DNA from: Dryocosmus kuriphilus
Lineage: Eukaryota; Arthropoda; Insecta; Hymenoptera; Cynipidae
Assembly: GCA_038277395.1 (NCBI GenBank)
Contig: CM076195.1
Location: 18,314,327 to 18,378,326, forward strand
Direction: 5' to 3'
DNA: 64,000 nt
The notes under the pieces were generated by a model, which was not told the origin of the DNA, made no database searches, and worked only from the letters and a program-made list of their open reading frames with translations. Positions 21,625 through 32,273 of the stretch are shown piece by piece. Every line of letters starts with the position of its first letter. The first letter of the stretch is position 1. A program made the position numbers and the translations under genes.

Positions 21625-21700
21625 TGTCACCGGGGCCTGGCTGCAATCTTTACTTTCGTCCTCTCTAAACCCTCTCCTTCCTTCTTCTTTACTTCTTCTG

Positions 21701-22048
21701 TAATATAAAATAATATCTCAGGTTGTTGTGGTTTTTTCCCTACTTAAGGACTCTTTTCCCACAAAGTAACGCCACTTTTTAAACTCTGCCATGCCAAATT
21801 TCTCTCAGATTGTGTAATAATGCCCGCACGGGTACAGCACAACAATTCCTTCCAGTTAGTATCATTCTTCGGGGAGACCAACTACCGACGGCGCGGGGCT
21901 GGCACGGCTTCGCCGTGCCCATCGCCCGCCGGCGTGCATTGGGTCTCACAGGAAGGGGCGTTGGTTAAAGCCCCCCCCCCATGCCCACTCCTTTTTTTTG
22001 CGTGCATTCATTATTTTCGAAGTTTCCTTCTCTCGAGTACTAACCAAC
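21701..22048. other. Spacer with GC-rich palindromic patch
   Basis: It contains the palindrome GGCACGGCTTCGCCGTGCC (about 21900-21919), CGCCCGCCGGCG, and a run of 10 Cs (21971-21980). No gene is seen before the Merlin start. These may be terminal sequences of the Merlin element, but I cannot find matching inverted ends. Confidence 0.4.
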
Positions 22049-22959
22049 ATGGATGAAAAATATAATATTTTCAGTTTGAGTATGACTCTTCAAGAAAGAG
22101 AGAAAACACTTCAGTGGTTGAGACAAATTGAACTTATTCCAACTGAACGATTTTGCTCAAAACACAAGAAAAAATGACTCTTTTAGAGTCTGAAATGACT
22201 TGCGGCCAGTTCTTGTGTTATAAAGCAGGTAAGTATCGTCACATAAATACCGTTGCGGAAAATACGTGGTTTGAGAGGTCACATTTCTGCAGCGGCCTGT
22301 ATGCTTATTTCTTATTGTTTCGCTGTGGGCTTCAATTTCAAACAAACTATCCGGGAAAGTAGCATTGTCGAAGCTCAGTCGATTTCACGAGAAACTGTTG
22401 CTGACCGCTTCTCTTTTTGTAGGGAGATCTGCGCGGTTGCTCTTGACAGTCACTTCGAAGAGGAAGGTCGCATTGGAGATGTCGGTGAAGTAGTTGAAAT
22501 AGATGAGTGCAAGATCGGGCGTCGAAAATACGAGCGAGGACGTGTAGTGGAAGGATCATGGATCCTCGGAATGATTCACAGAGGTCATCCTTACAACTAT
22601 CGGATGAAAATCTGTCCCGATAACATGAGAGATCAGGCTACTCTAATCAGATTAATAAAAAAGCATGTAGCAGAAGGGACAGAGATTTACAAAGATTGTT
22701 GGAAGGGCTATATGGATTTGTTCTCCAAAGTGTTAATCATTTCGAGGAGTTTGTGAAAAGCGATACCGGAGCACTCCCTCCAAACATCGAGTCATCTTGG
22801 CGGTGGATGCGAAGATTCCTCTCACGAGGAGGAATGCACAAGAGCAATCTTGCAGATCACCTCTGCGAATTTTTGTGGCGGCGACGGCTCAAGAAAATAG
22901 ATGCTGATCTATTGAAAGAACTAATCGCAAATATTAAAGTTTGCTACCCTGGCCACTGA
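22049..22959 (+). pseudogene. Merlin-family (IS1595/ISXO2-like) DDE transposase, frameshifted
   Basis: From ATG 22049 (MDEKYNIFSL) the protein can be followed in three frames to TGA 22957-22959. Recognisable blocks are TCGQFLCYKAG, ENTWFERSH, EVVEIDECKIGRRKYERGR (first catalytic Asp), GSWILGMI, EIYKDCWKGYMDL (second Asp) and NIESSWRWMRRFLSRGG (third acidic position). This block order is characteristic of eukaryotic Merlin elements, related to bacterial IS1595/IS1016. Frame breaks lie near 22165-22175 (an A run, stop), near 22290 and near 22720. An AG|GTAAGT at about 22227 looks like a donor, but coding similarity continues through it. Length is close to the family norm of ~300 residues. Terminal inverted repeats were not found. 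Confidence 0.85.
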
Positions 22960-23220
22960 TTATAATCAGCATTCTCAATTGAAGTAAATGCAAATATATT
23001 TCGTAATAATAAAATTTTGAAAAATCCAAAAAAAAAAAATTAATGAAAAATATTACAAAATATTTTTAAAAAATGCTGTTCAAAATACTCCAACCTTCCC
23101 GCGGTGAAGAGCGTGAGTAGGTACCAAGCCGGAACCAATGGAGATACAATGCAAAAACAAAGATATTTTGTACAGGTAGGTGGATAAACAACATTATACT
23201 TGTGATCAATCACAGGGGTG
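22960..23220. other. Spacer after Merlin transposase
   Basis: A/T-rich DNA, probably the 3' non-coding part of the Merlin element. I see no clear terminal repeat. Confidence 0.35.
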
Positions 23221-23379
23221 CCTTTCCGCCCCCACCTACTTCAGCAACTAGTGAGTGAATGTGTAGCCCCCCCCCCCCCCACCTTAGAAAGGGGAGCGAT
23301 CGTGTTTGAACGTATTTTCGTAACTAGTCAGTGAATTCGTAGACCCCCCCCCCCCCCCTTTAACCTTGGAAAAGGGGGA
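23221..23379 (+). repeat. Two tandem ~80-bp units with C14 and C15 runs
   Basis: Each unit has AACTAGT.AGTGAAT.TGTAG, a C run (23267-23280, 14 Cs; 23344-23358, 15 Cs), then ACCTT.GAAA.GGGG and GAGCG. The C tract sits at the same place in both units and differs in length. Confidence 0.75.
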
Positions 23380-24046
23380 CGAGCGTGACCGAACGCATTT
23401 CCGAAACTTTCTTCATCTTTTTCTTGTTTTTCCAACGCAATCCTCTTTTTATAAAAAAATAATGTTTTTAGACAAAAGTGTATATAAGCAAAAAGATGTA
23501 TTTTTATACTAGCTAAAACTTTTTTTTAAAACATTTTTCTAAATTCTGCGTAGTTACAGAGATAAACGTAAGAAACTTGATTTTTATGGTGTTTTTATGG
23601 TTTTCACCACGAAAATTGCTTTGTCGACAATTTTCATTATCATATTCGTAATCAGCACGTCAAATTACATAAACATAAGAAGTTTTGACAAAATTGGAAA
23701 AAGCGTGACCGAACACATTTCCTTAACTTTCTTCGTCTTTTTTTGTTTTTTCAATGCAATCCTCTTTTTCTCGAAAAATAATGGTTTTAGGCAAAAAGTG
23801 TGTTCTACAAGAAAGATGTATTTTTATACTAGCTAAGACTTTTGTTTACAAGATTTTTCGAAATTCTGCGTATTGACTGAGATAAACGCAAGAAACTTGA
23901 TTTTTATGGCATTTTTTGATGGTTTTCACCATGAAAATCGCCTAGTCGCCAATTTTTACTATCATATTCGCAATCAGCGTGTCAAAATACATAAGTAAAT
24001 GATGTTTCAATAAAATCGGAAATTTCAGCTATTCGGAACTGCACCC
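23380..24046 (+). repeat. Repeat X, two tandem 321-bp units
   Basis: GCGTGACCGAAC occurs at 23383 and 23704 and the following ~320 bp match (TTTCTTC.TCTTTTT, AAGATGTATTTTTATACTAG, AACTTGATTTTTATGG, TTTTCACCA.GAAAAT, TTCGCAATCAGCGTGTCAAA). The second unit extends further to TTTCAATAAAATCGGAAATT. Both match 16287-16640 in inverse orientation. No gene. Confidence 0.8.
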
Positions 24047-24514
24047 GTCTTTTTATTAAATTTTATTAAATGCTTGAATAATTATAAGTTTAATAATTAT
24101 ATCATTAATTAAATTCGAGATTTTAAAATTATATATTTAAAATTTTATTTTTGTACTGAGAATATTAACTTTCACATCAATTAATTGTTTTATTTTATTT
24201 GTTTGAAATTAGAATTCTTAAATAAAGGTATAATCAATATTTTTCCTTCTTTAAGATTATTTTGATTCATTTTGTGTATTTTTAATATGGCTTCTCCTCC
24301 TTTGAATTTTTTTCTGAACTTATAATAATTAATATTATTAATATGTGTATTATTAATAATTTTAATAATAATTTATTACCTCTAGTTTTTATCCTACCGG
24401 AGTTACCCACTCGAACTACTCTACCGACATTATCCAATTGCTAAATTGTAGCCCTGCCTTACCGCTCAAGAAGGAGCGTGGACGTTCAGTTTTAGTTCAC
24501 AAAAGCAGAAAAAG
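24047..24514. other. A/T-rich spacer
   Basis: No protein-like frame or RNA gene seen. Contains TTAATAATTTTAATAATAAT runs. Confidence 0.5.
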
Positions 24515-24590
24515 CTTAGGGGCACGGAGGGCGCTGCGGAAAATCAAACGAAATTGAATACATTAGTCTGCCAATCTCCCTACTAATCTC
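24515..24590 (-). repeat. Inverted relative of 10104-10190
   Basis: CATTAGTCTGCCAATCTCCC followed by TACTAATCTC is the exact reverse complement of the segment at 10104-10133, with looser matching toward CTTAGGGGCA. Downstream to about 24740 there are many CATAC/CACATAC words. Confidence 0.6.
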
Positions 24591-24757
24591 TGCTCATACA
24601 TTACATACTTGCTTTCACATACACATACTGTTTCTCGCATACTACATTTATTCTCGTATTTACAATTTCCCTTTTTCATACGCATTTTGTTTTCCATTCA
24701 TTGTATTCATTCCCATATTTACATTCCCTTTTACACACTTTTTTTTTTTACTTCGCT

Positions 24758-25069
24758 TCAGGGCACATGATACCCCGCTGCTCGGAGCCATGCCCCCATC
24801 CCACTCGCACCGTAGTACCCTCCAAGAACCGGCACCGAGAGACCTGGGAATCTTGTCAGGTCTGGAGGCGGCAGGGTTCCGGATAAGTCCTGGAGGAATA
24901 GTCCAGGAGGACCCAAATCAATGGCGTCACCCACCCGATAGGGGCGGGAATCTTCTCCTGAGGGAGCGGCTTCTACCTTCAGGAGGACGGAGGCCGAGAA
25001 CCCCTCCTCATTCATAGGGTCAAGGACGGTGAACGCCGTCCCCTCTGCAGGATCCGTGTAGTAGAGATG
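24758..25069 (-). CDS. GC-rich coding-like segment, unrecognised protein
   Basis: On the minus strand about 103 codons are open from just after a TGA (25072-25070) to a stop at 24758. The peptide has a protein-like composition, with YYTDPAEGTAFTVLDP, then SGEDSRPYRVGDAIDLG, LPPPDLTRFPG and GAWLRAAGYHVP. I do not recognise it. Composition is far richer in G+C than its surroundings. The internal ATG at 25015 may be the start, but homology could extend to the upstream stop. It abuts the BEL/Pao LTR, so that insertion may have truncated it. It could be part of another transposon or transferred DNA. Confidence 0.4.
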   Translation of the reverse strand, partial: HLYYTDPAEGTAFTVLDPMNEEGFSASVLLKVEAAPSGEDSRPYRVGDAIDLGPPGLFLQDLSGTLPPPDLTRFPGLSVPVLGGYYGASGMGAWLRAAGYHVP

Positions 25070-25083
25070 TCAGAAGGGATATC

Positions 25084-25894
25084 TATTTTCAACTACAAGA
25101 ACTGGGATAAATTAAATTATACAATCAGACGTAAATACAAATAAATTCGATTTTACTTTCACTCAAAAGTTTTGGATACAAAGACAATGATACAAATTCG
25201 CAAATACGCAAATTACTGACAAACATTAATCGAAAACAGAAAATTCAAGTTGAAACAATAATAAAACATAATCACGGAGAAGTTATTTCTAGTTATCTTA
25301 ACTGGTCGAGAGCTAGAGAGAAAAAGCCAGGTCATTGGTACTGCTACTAGTTTTTATGATTTCATACGATAAGGGACCACTGTTCTTTCTTTCTTTCTTT
25401 CGTGTTCCCAAGTTCAAGTACTCTTTTCTCTCTCTTTCTTTATCGTGGCTTTCTCATATACAGCCGATAGACCACGGGCCGAGAACACTTCTCCTTTTCT
25501 ATTCGTTTCTAAAGTATGTATGCGTATATATGTGTGTGTGGGGCACGCCTTAAGAGTAAGTGTTGCGTGGGTATGTGAGGTGTTCTTTTACGCGTGTTCT
25601 CCCCGTGCGTCTAGTGAACTTCCCTTATGCGAAAGCTCGGCTTACCAAAGCATGAGATTTATCTCATATGAGTAAGCACACGAAAATGATGCCCAAGTCC
25701 TCATTAACCTGTAGGTCTAGCCCAGCGTTAAACACACTGTCCAAGCCCGCATTCACCTGTGTAGGCTTAGATCAACTTTGGGTCATCAACCGTCCAAGTT
25801 TTCATTACTCCTCTAGGTTTAGATCGACTTTGAACACACTGTTCAGTTTATCATTAACCTCTATTAGGCTTAGAACTATTTTGGACAGTTTTCT

Positions 25895-25971
<77 letters not shown>

Positions 25972-26765
25972 TTATATTCTCAAATACGTTCTGTTCTCAA
26001 ATTTTACCTCCATTGTTTTCAAATATACTTTTAAACGAATCTTCTTTTTAATTACCCCAATCAAGTTAAGTTTTATAATAAAATTTGAATGATTCTTAAC
26101 CTTTTGCTCTTGGACTCTCGAACAATTTATGTTCCGTTTTCATAAACTTTTTGACCTGATCCCTGCAAAAGACCATTGATTACATAAATTATTATCTACT
26201 TTGTTTTGCATTAACTAAAGACTACTTTCGAGTTTATTTTTATTTTTGTTAAAATTATATTAGTTAAGATTTAATATAACAATGTCGATATGCGTAGTAT
26301 TTTGCCTAAATTAAATCTACATAATTTCGCTTGAATTGCAATTTTGCATTAATTATTAATTATTTACTAATAATTAATATTAAGTTGCTATGTAGGCTAA
26401 TAAATAAATCGAGGACCGAAAATGTGATTCATTTGATCACGTTCTTACATCGTGTAAGTGGAAACTGGAAACTCAATAAAAAAAAGGGTTTCTTTAAGCC
26501 ACAAAGAAAAACTCTAAAGAATGTAGAATATAAACATCCTCTGATATCACTCTGCTGTGTGGGAAGTTATTTTTGAATGATAAAATTTAAAACTTGTTTA
26601 ATTCTCAGCCGACATATCAACTTTACACTTATTTCCTTATTATTATTATTTATTTTTAAATAAAGAAAACGAGTTTTTCAATAGTATAATTTTAAGTTGT
26701 TATAATTAATTTATAAACAAGATATGAAATAAAATCCACGCATAAATTTGTCTCAATCCGTAACA
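25084..26765 (-). repeat. BEL/Pao 3' LTR (left copy)
   Basis: On the minus strand it starts TGTTACGGATTG (26765) next to a purine tract and ends ...GTTGAAAATA. It is about 1.68 kb long. Matching blocks in the right LTR include AACTACAAGAACTGGGATAA, TACGCGTGTTCTCCCCGTGC and AAGCACACGAAAATGATGCC. It contains a long (TA)n tract at about 25897-25966. Small frames inside (for example 25668-26051 with Ile-Tyr repeats) are artefacts. The 3' terminus lacks the usual CA. Confidence 0.85.
25897..25966. repeat. (TA)n microsatellite in LTR
   Basis: About 35 TA dinucleotides. The same tract in the right LTR is the insertion site of the palindromic element. Confidence 0.95.
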
Positions 26766-26777
26766 ACTCTCCCCCTC
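26766..26777 (-). other. BEL/Pao polypurine tract
   Basis: On the minus strand GAGGGGGAGAGT lies immediately before the 3' LTR start TGTTACGG, the expected position for the plus-strand primer in reverse transcription. Confidence 0.75.
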
Positions 26778-26790
26778 GTACAAAATTTAT

Positions 26791-28758
26791 TTAATTTTGT
26801 ACCTCTTTAGAATTTAATAAGAGTACAAGTTTATGCGTGGGTCTAATTAAAGTTCCTTGTGGAGTGCGCACTTCTGCTGCTCTTACTTGGCCATCTTTGC
26901 CAGGAAAAACTTTTATGATTACTCCTTTTTTCCAGGAATTACGCGGTGAATCTAAATCAACAATAAGTACGATATCATTTACTTGTAAAGGAGTTTGTTT
27001 TTCCACCCACTTTTTTCGTGGTATCAAACCCGGTAAATATTCGCGAAGCCATCTCTTCCAAAAACAGTCGGCATAATGTTGCGCTAACCTATATTGTTTT
27101 TGCGGATTTATGTACCTCGCGTCATACCTTCCTAGTTGTACTTCACTTGAAGATGTTCCTATTAAAAAATGGTTCGGTGTCAATGCTTCTCTATCTCGCG
27201 GATCTAAAGATACGTGAGTGAGCGGCCTTGAGTTAACTGAGTGTTCGATTTCGGCTAACAATGTATATAATACTTCTTCGCTCGGAGCCTGCTCGCATAA
27301 AGTAGCATTTAACGCAACTTTTACAGATCTAATCATTCGCTCCCACGTTCCTTCCATGTGAGGAGCATCGGGCGGATTAAAACGCCACTCTATACTCTTT
27401 TTAATCGCATAATTGTTTATTTCGTTGTTATTTATACTTTCAACTTCTTTTTTGAGTTCTTTACTGGTTCCATGAAAGTTTGTCCCATTATCACTATACA
27501 TGACAAGGGGAACGCCTCTTCTAGCAGCCAGCCTTTGAATAGACATTATAGCAGAACTCGCATTTAAACTGTGTGCAAGCTCAATGTGTATTGCTCTAGT
27601 TGTTAAGCACGTAAATAAAACTCCCCATCGCTTTTCGCGACGACGACCGATTTTTACTTGAATGGGACCGAAATAGTCTATTCCGCAATGACTAAACGGT
27701 CTTTGCCTTATTGCCATTCTTCCTGCTGGCAAATCAGCCATTAAAGGGTTTGATGGTTTCCCTCTACGTAAACGACAAACTAAACATTTGCATGCAATAG
27801 AACGTAACGCATTTCTAAGACCGATTATGTAGTACTTTTGACGAAGTTCATTTAAAATTGTGTTATTACTGCTATGATAATAATTTCGGTGATATTCAGC
27901 TATTAGTAATCTTGTCGCAAAAGGATTGTTGTGAAGTATTATCGGCTGATTTTCGAAATTTTCATTTGCCAAATTTGCACGACCATTCGCCCTTAGTATT
28001 TGATTTGCATCTAAAAACGGATTCAAGTTTACAATTTTACTAGATTTGCCGACATTGTTACCTTTTCTTAATTCATTTATTTCAGTCTGAAAACAGTCGC
28101 CTTGAATAACACGGTACCAATAATCTTCGCTTTCTTCTTTGACTTGAATGGGCGTGATTGTACTGATAATAACGCCTCGCCACTTATTGAATGCCGCGCG
28201 CACATGTCTAGCGTACACTAGTAAACCTCGCCAGCCCAATAGTCTCGTTGTGAATGGTAAATCTGTTATTTTTGCTGAAATTGAGTAAATATAAACTTTA
28301 CGCATTTCTAAATTATCAATCGATCTTCCTTCCTCTTCGCTAAGAAATTTTTCTTGTGGCCATTCCGATTCAGGCTTTTTTAAAAAATCAGGACCATTAA
28401 ACCAGCGAGAGTTTAATTTTAAGGTGTCATTTGAAAAACGTGTTGCATCATCCGCTGAATTTTGTGCTGTAGGCACCCAAAGCCATTCCGAGCTTCGTGT
28501 AAGTTCTCCTATTTCCCCTAAACGATTTGCGACAAAGATTTGACGAACGCGTGGCTCTGATTTTATCCATCGTAAAACTGTACTAGAATCTGAGCATAAA
28601 AATCGTTGGTTTATTTTAATCTCCATTTCATTTTCGACAAACTTTGCTAATCGTGCACCGAGTAAGGCTGCTTGAAGCTCTAAACGCGGCACGGACAGCG
28701 GTTTCAATTTTAACCGAAACGTCGTCGTATTTGGAACGCAAATACGCAACCGACGCAT
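26791..28758 (-). pseudogene. BEL/Pao pol C-terminal part: RNase H tail, integrase, DUF5641
   Basis: Open for 655 codons. In order: the end of the RNase H region (SVPRLELQAALLGARLAKFV, CSDSSTVLRWI), the integrase zinc-binding HH-CC motif (YHRNYYHSS ... CKCLVCRLRRGKP), and the integrase core with HCGIDYFGP (Asp), MYSDNGTNFHG (Asp) and MEGTWERMIRS (Glu). The C-terminal DUF5641 region (QHYADCFWKRWLREYLPGL, VLIVDLDSPRNSWKKG) is typical of BEL/Pao. The catalytic triad looks intact. The segment is cut off from upstream pol by frameshifts at about 28690-28800, so the initial M at 28758 is not a true start. Confidence 0.9.
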
Positions 28759-28764
28759 AAGCAG

Positions 28765-29163
28765 TTAAACTAGCGTCAGAAAATACGTGAGCTGTGATTT
28801 GGCTTGTTGTTTATGAGACATATAACAGCGTGGTATGCGACAATCTTTTAACGCGCTTAACTTCGCTACCCATTCTAACCATCCGGATTTTTCTTCGTCG
28901 CGTAATTTGTCATCCCAATTTATACCACTTCTCCAAATTTGCTGCATTATGATCTTTGATTTTAAAGTAAATGGCGAAATAAGGCCAAGTGGATCAAAAA
29001 CTGACATAATCACTTGCAAAAATTCGCGTTTCTTTGGCGTTCTTTCACCATTTAAAATCTCTTTAGGTATTTTTGAAAATGTAACATTGAATTTTAATTC
29101 ATCTGTTTGTGTATTCCAATATAAACCTAACACTCGTTCTCCCCCTCGGTCACACAAGCGCAT
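28765..29163 (-). pseudogene. BEL/Pao pol middle part: RT-RNase H connection
   Basis: Continues the RT segment after a single in-frame TAA (29169-29167). It reads RLCDRGGERVLGLYWN, then FSKIPKEILNG, VMSVFDPLGLISPFTLKSK and WIRSGINWDD-like spacing, as in BEL/Pao polyproteins. Near 28790 the conserved ...SDAS.TAYASVAYL motif of RNase H appears in another frame, so a frameshift ends this segment. A second shift near 28700 returns to the frame of the integrase segment. Confidence 0.85.
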
Positions 29164-29166
29164 CTC

Positions 29167-30693
29167 TTACTCGTTTACAGGCTTTTTAATGTTCGAAATA
29201 TTTTTTAATACTTGTGGTACGTTGCTCGCCCATCCGTACATTTCGAAATTTGCCTCGGCATTTATTTTTATGACGTTATTAATGAGATTTTCTGCTTCAC
29301 TTTCCGTCTTACGACTAACTAAATAGTCATCCATATAGGTATTTTTTATAATGCTAATAGACGCATCAGGATTTGATTCGCTAAAACGTTCGGCGTTTTT
29401 ATTTTTAACAAAAATCGCGTTGCATGGGGACGATTTTGCACCAAAAATTAAACTTGTCATTTCATAAATTTCCATTTCTTTCGCTCGATCTTGGCCACGC
29501 CATAAAAATCTTTGCGCACTTCGATCTCTTTCTATAACCTTCACGCGTAAAAACATATCTTTTATATCGGCGGTAACTGCAACAACGTGTTGTCTAAAAC
29601 GTATCATTACACCTACTAGAGATTCTAATAAATCTGGACCTGATTCAAGTTGATCGTTTAAACTTATACCGCTTGTTTTCGCAGCCGCATCAAATACAAA
29701 TCTTACTTTATCCGGCTTATTTATGTTATAAACGCCAAAGTGCGGTAAATACCAAATCTTCGATCTTTGCATGCTTTCGTTGACTTTTATGGCGTAACCG
29801 AGATTTAAAAATCGTGCAACTTCCTTATAATACAAACTAGCAAATTTAGAATCGCGATCTAGACGGCGTTCTAAACTAAATAATCCCTTTTTTGCAGTTA
29901 AGAAACTATTTACATTCGGAACACAATTTTCTTTCCATAAAAGTCCCGTTTCCCAATATTTCCCCATACAACGACTCGTTTCGTTTAAAATTTTTAAAGC
30001 GTGATCGTGTTCACTCTTAAGTTTAATGCTTGTGTTGATTCCTATACTTTCTAACTCGAAGTAGTGTTTTATCAAATCGTCTAACCGCACTCTTTCTTCG
30101 CATGATTCGTCACTTCGTCGCGTAGCTATAGCGTTTGTAAGTGGGATTTCTGTCACGTTAAATGTTTGCTGTGTCGACCTCGAAATTTGGAATAGAGGGC
30201 CATGCACCGGCCAACCCAATAAAGAACGCGAGATAACTTGGTCTTGATTTTTTATTTCCCTTAACTCGGGCGTAGCTATAAGCTTTAGATTATCTTGGCC
30301 TATTAAAATTTTTACCAACGCATTGTAATATGGTTTAATTCCAATTTCCTTTTCTGATTCTTGTAGAGTAGAAACAAGTTGATGTGTGATACTTTGAGAT
30401 GGAAGTTGTAAACCTTTAGCTGTAACCGCACCGTTTATTTCAAATCTACCGAACATTCCTTCTACGAAAAAATTTACCTTTTCGGAACTATTCATAATTA
30501 CTTCTTTATCATTAATGCCTTTTAATCTCAAGCTAATTTTTAAACCTCTAGTATGTAGTTCTCGCGCAAGCTCTTCATCGATTAAAGTTATAGTAGACCC
30601 TTCATCGAGCAAAGCATATGTGTCTATCTCTTTATTTAAACCGATCACACGAAGCGGCAGAATTTTTAACAGAACACTCCTTTGTCCTAGTCA
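29167..30693 (-). pseudogene. BEL/Pao pol N-terminal part: aspartic protease + reverse transcriptase
   Basis: The protease active site reads YALLDEGSTITLID near the start; BEL/Pao proteases often have DxGS at this position. RT follows with WYLPHFGVYNINKPDKVRFV, FDAAAKTSG, LNDQLESGPDLL and the catalytic YMDDYLVS. Stops lie just upstream (30703-30705 and 30694-30696), so the segment is disconnected from the zinc-knuckle part. It ends at TAA 29169-29167, which interrupts an otherwise continuous pol. The enzyme would copy the element's RNA in cytoplasmic particles. Confidence 0.9.
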
Positions 30694-30702
30694 ATCTCGT
30701 AA

Positions 30703-31140
30703 TTAACCCGAACTTGACGCGATATTCTCACTTTCAATCGTGCCTTTATCGTTCGTATTTTTTTGCTGTTTAGTTGATGAGGTATTCTCGCGACGGACAC
30801 TTTTATAATGAAGTAAACTATTATGGCTTTTCCCGCAAAATGGACATTTAATGTTACGACAGACATCTTTCGCGTGTCCAAACTTTAAACAATTGAAACA
30901 CAGTTTTTGTTTTTTAACTATTATCCAATGATTTTCTACTGGTTCCCTAGCGAAAAGTGCACACTCCGACAAGCGGTGGTTTTCTTTTTCGCAAAAAAGG
31001 CATTTGCGGTACTTAAGGTTATTGGCTTTAAAATGCTCTCTGCCTCTATTCTCTTTTACATGTTGCATCGTATACACATTACCGATTTTAGCGTCGCGCT
31101 CATTTTTCCTTGCACGATTCGATTTTTGTATAGTCGGCAT
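30703..31140 (-). pseudogene. BEL/Pao nucleocapsid-like zinc-knuckle region
   Basis: Contains CLFCEKENHRLSEC and CFNCLKFGHAKDVC (both C-x2-C-x4-H-x4-C) and CPFCGKSHNSLLH. These are the knuckles that precede protease in BEL/Pao polyproteins. The frame is -1 relative to the gag frame at 31152-32165. BEL/Pao elements are usually single-frame, so this is probably an indel; I see no canonical slippery heptamer at the boundary. Confidence 0.85.
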
Positions 31141-31151
31141 ATCAAAAACAT

Positions 31152-32165
31152 CTAAATCAAAAACACCGCGCCCGAAGCTGCTAGCTGAGCTTCCGTATAT
31201 AAAAATTCACCAAGTTTCTCCAGTTCTGATTTTTCAGCAATTTCATTCGCGGCATATCTATTATATGCGTATTTCAACGCTGAAGGAAGTTTACTTCCTA
31301 CAAAACGAATCAAATCGGGACTGTGTAAATAACCCGTCAAATTTAAAGTTTTAAACGCTGTAGTCGCGCTTTTAAGCTTCGATGCAAATTGAGTTAAGCT
31401 TACTTGTCCTGACTCTATGTCAGGTAAATTTTTCAAATCGCACACTATTTTCTCAGCTACTGCTCTTTTGTTGCCGTAATGCAACTCAAGCGTGCTCATT
31501 ATTTCATCGGTATCAAGACTTGTAGCGAGAAGTATACCAACTACGTCACGTGCTTCTCCTTTCAATGCATCGTTCAAACGTCTAATATTTTCGGAAGCAC
31601 TATATTGACCGAGCTCAGTTGAGTTTTCATAAGATTTTTTAAAATTTAACCACTCTAACGGGTATCCGGAAAAACTTGGTAAACCTTTAGCAGTTGTTAG
31701 TCTATTTACTAATCGCGAATTTCCGTCACCTAGTGACGCGTCACGCACAGCATTTAAAGTTTCTACAAGTACGCTAGCAAGTCGCGTAGTCGGATCCACA
31801 GCACTGATATTAATATTTAATTGACCATCGCTTACCGGTGAAGAAGTAGTACTTGCCAATGGTGTTGTTCTCTTCAGTTTACGTTGACGTATTCGGCGGT
31901 TGTTTGCACCGATGTCATGTACCTGAGCAGTTATTGATGCAGACGACAGAGGCGAATGTTCAGGTGAAACATAACGCTCGTCGCTTAATATTGGCTGCGC
32001 TTGAAGCACCTTGTTGTCATTCGGTTGGTTATCTCCACCCTCAGCTTCTCGTCCAATACCTCTAGGTGTACGTTGCTTCCTAGATGAAGCGGTTCGTCTT
32101 CGCTTCAGTGCTTGTGGTCCACCAGCGCTCCTCGCAATTGCTTGTGCTCGTTTTGGCGGCGGCAT
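31152..32165 (-). CDS. BEL/Pao gag (DUF1759)
   Basis: 337 codons from ATG 32165. A basic, Arg-rich, disordered N terminus of about 150 residues is followed by the DUF1759 capsid-like region: LPSFSGYPLEWLNFKKSYEN, LNDALKGEARDVVGILL, LELHYGNKRAVAEKIV and VGSKLPSALKYAYNRY. It lies 90 bases downstream of the primer-binding site. This part is uninterrupted. The stop at 31152 separates it from the zinc-knuckle segment. Confidence 0.9.
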   Translation of the reverse strand: MPPPKRAQAIARSAGGPQALKRRRTASSRKQRTPRGIGREAEGGDNQPNDNKVLQAQPILSDERYVSPEHSPLSSASITAQVHDIGANNRRIRQRKLKRTTPLASTTSSPVSDGQLNINISAVDPTTRLASVLVETLNAVRDASLGDGNSRLVNRLTTAKGLPSFSGYPLEWLNFKKSYENSTELGQYSASENIRRLNDALKGEARDVVGILLATSLDTDEIMSTLELHYGNKRAVAEKIVCDLKNLPDIESGQVSLTQFASKLKSATTAFKTLNLTGYLHSPDLIRFVGSKLPSALKYAYNRYAANEIAEKSELEKLGEFLYTEAQLAASGAVFLI

Positions 32166-32254
32166 TTCGGTTTTTCAATATGCACAGCACAATAATATTC
32201 GCACAAATATGCTCGCACAAACATTATTCTATCCCAGTTATTCCGGAATTTAAT

Positions 32255-32272
32255 TCCCGGGTTTCGGCACCA
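32255..32272 (-). other. BEL/Pao primer-binding site
   Basis: On the minus strand TGGTGCCGAAACCCGGGA lies one base inside the 5' LTR edge and upstream of gag. This is the position of a tRNA primer-binding site, with the expected TGG complementary to a tRNA CCA end. I cannot assign the tRNA with confidence. Confidence 0.8.
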
Positions 32273-32273
32273 T

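Larger units (their letters stand above)
17240..21700 (+). mobile_element. Jockey-like non-LTR retrotransposon (LINE), inactive
   Basis: Two overlapping open reading frames in the order typical of the Jockey clade occupy 17483-21560: a nucleic-acid-binding ORF1 and an endonuclease/reverse transcriptase ORF2. The 5' leader is taken to begin near GTATCAGTCC (about 17238), by analogy with Jockey leaders. The 3' untranslated region contains a strong hairpin (21585-21624) and pyrimidine-rich DNA. I cannot define the exact 3' end or a target duplication. Several stops, frameshifts and a changed catalytic residue show it cannot move by itself. Confidence 0.85.

Noticed and set aside
22200..22260. 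Intron in the Merlin transposase at AG|GTAAGT (22227)
   Set aside because: Coding similarity (GKYRH...ENTWFERSH) continues directly through the site.
25668..26051. Frames with (Ile-Tyr)n, also at 32846-33127
   Set aside because: Translation of the (TA)n tract inside the BEL/Pao LTR.
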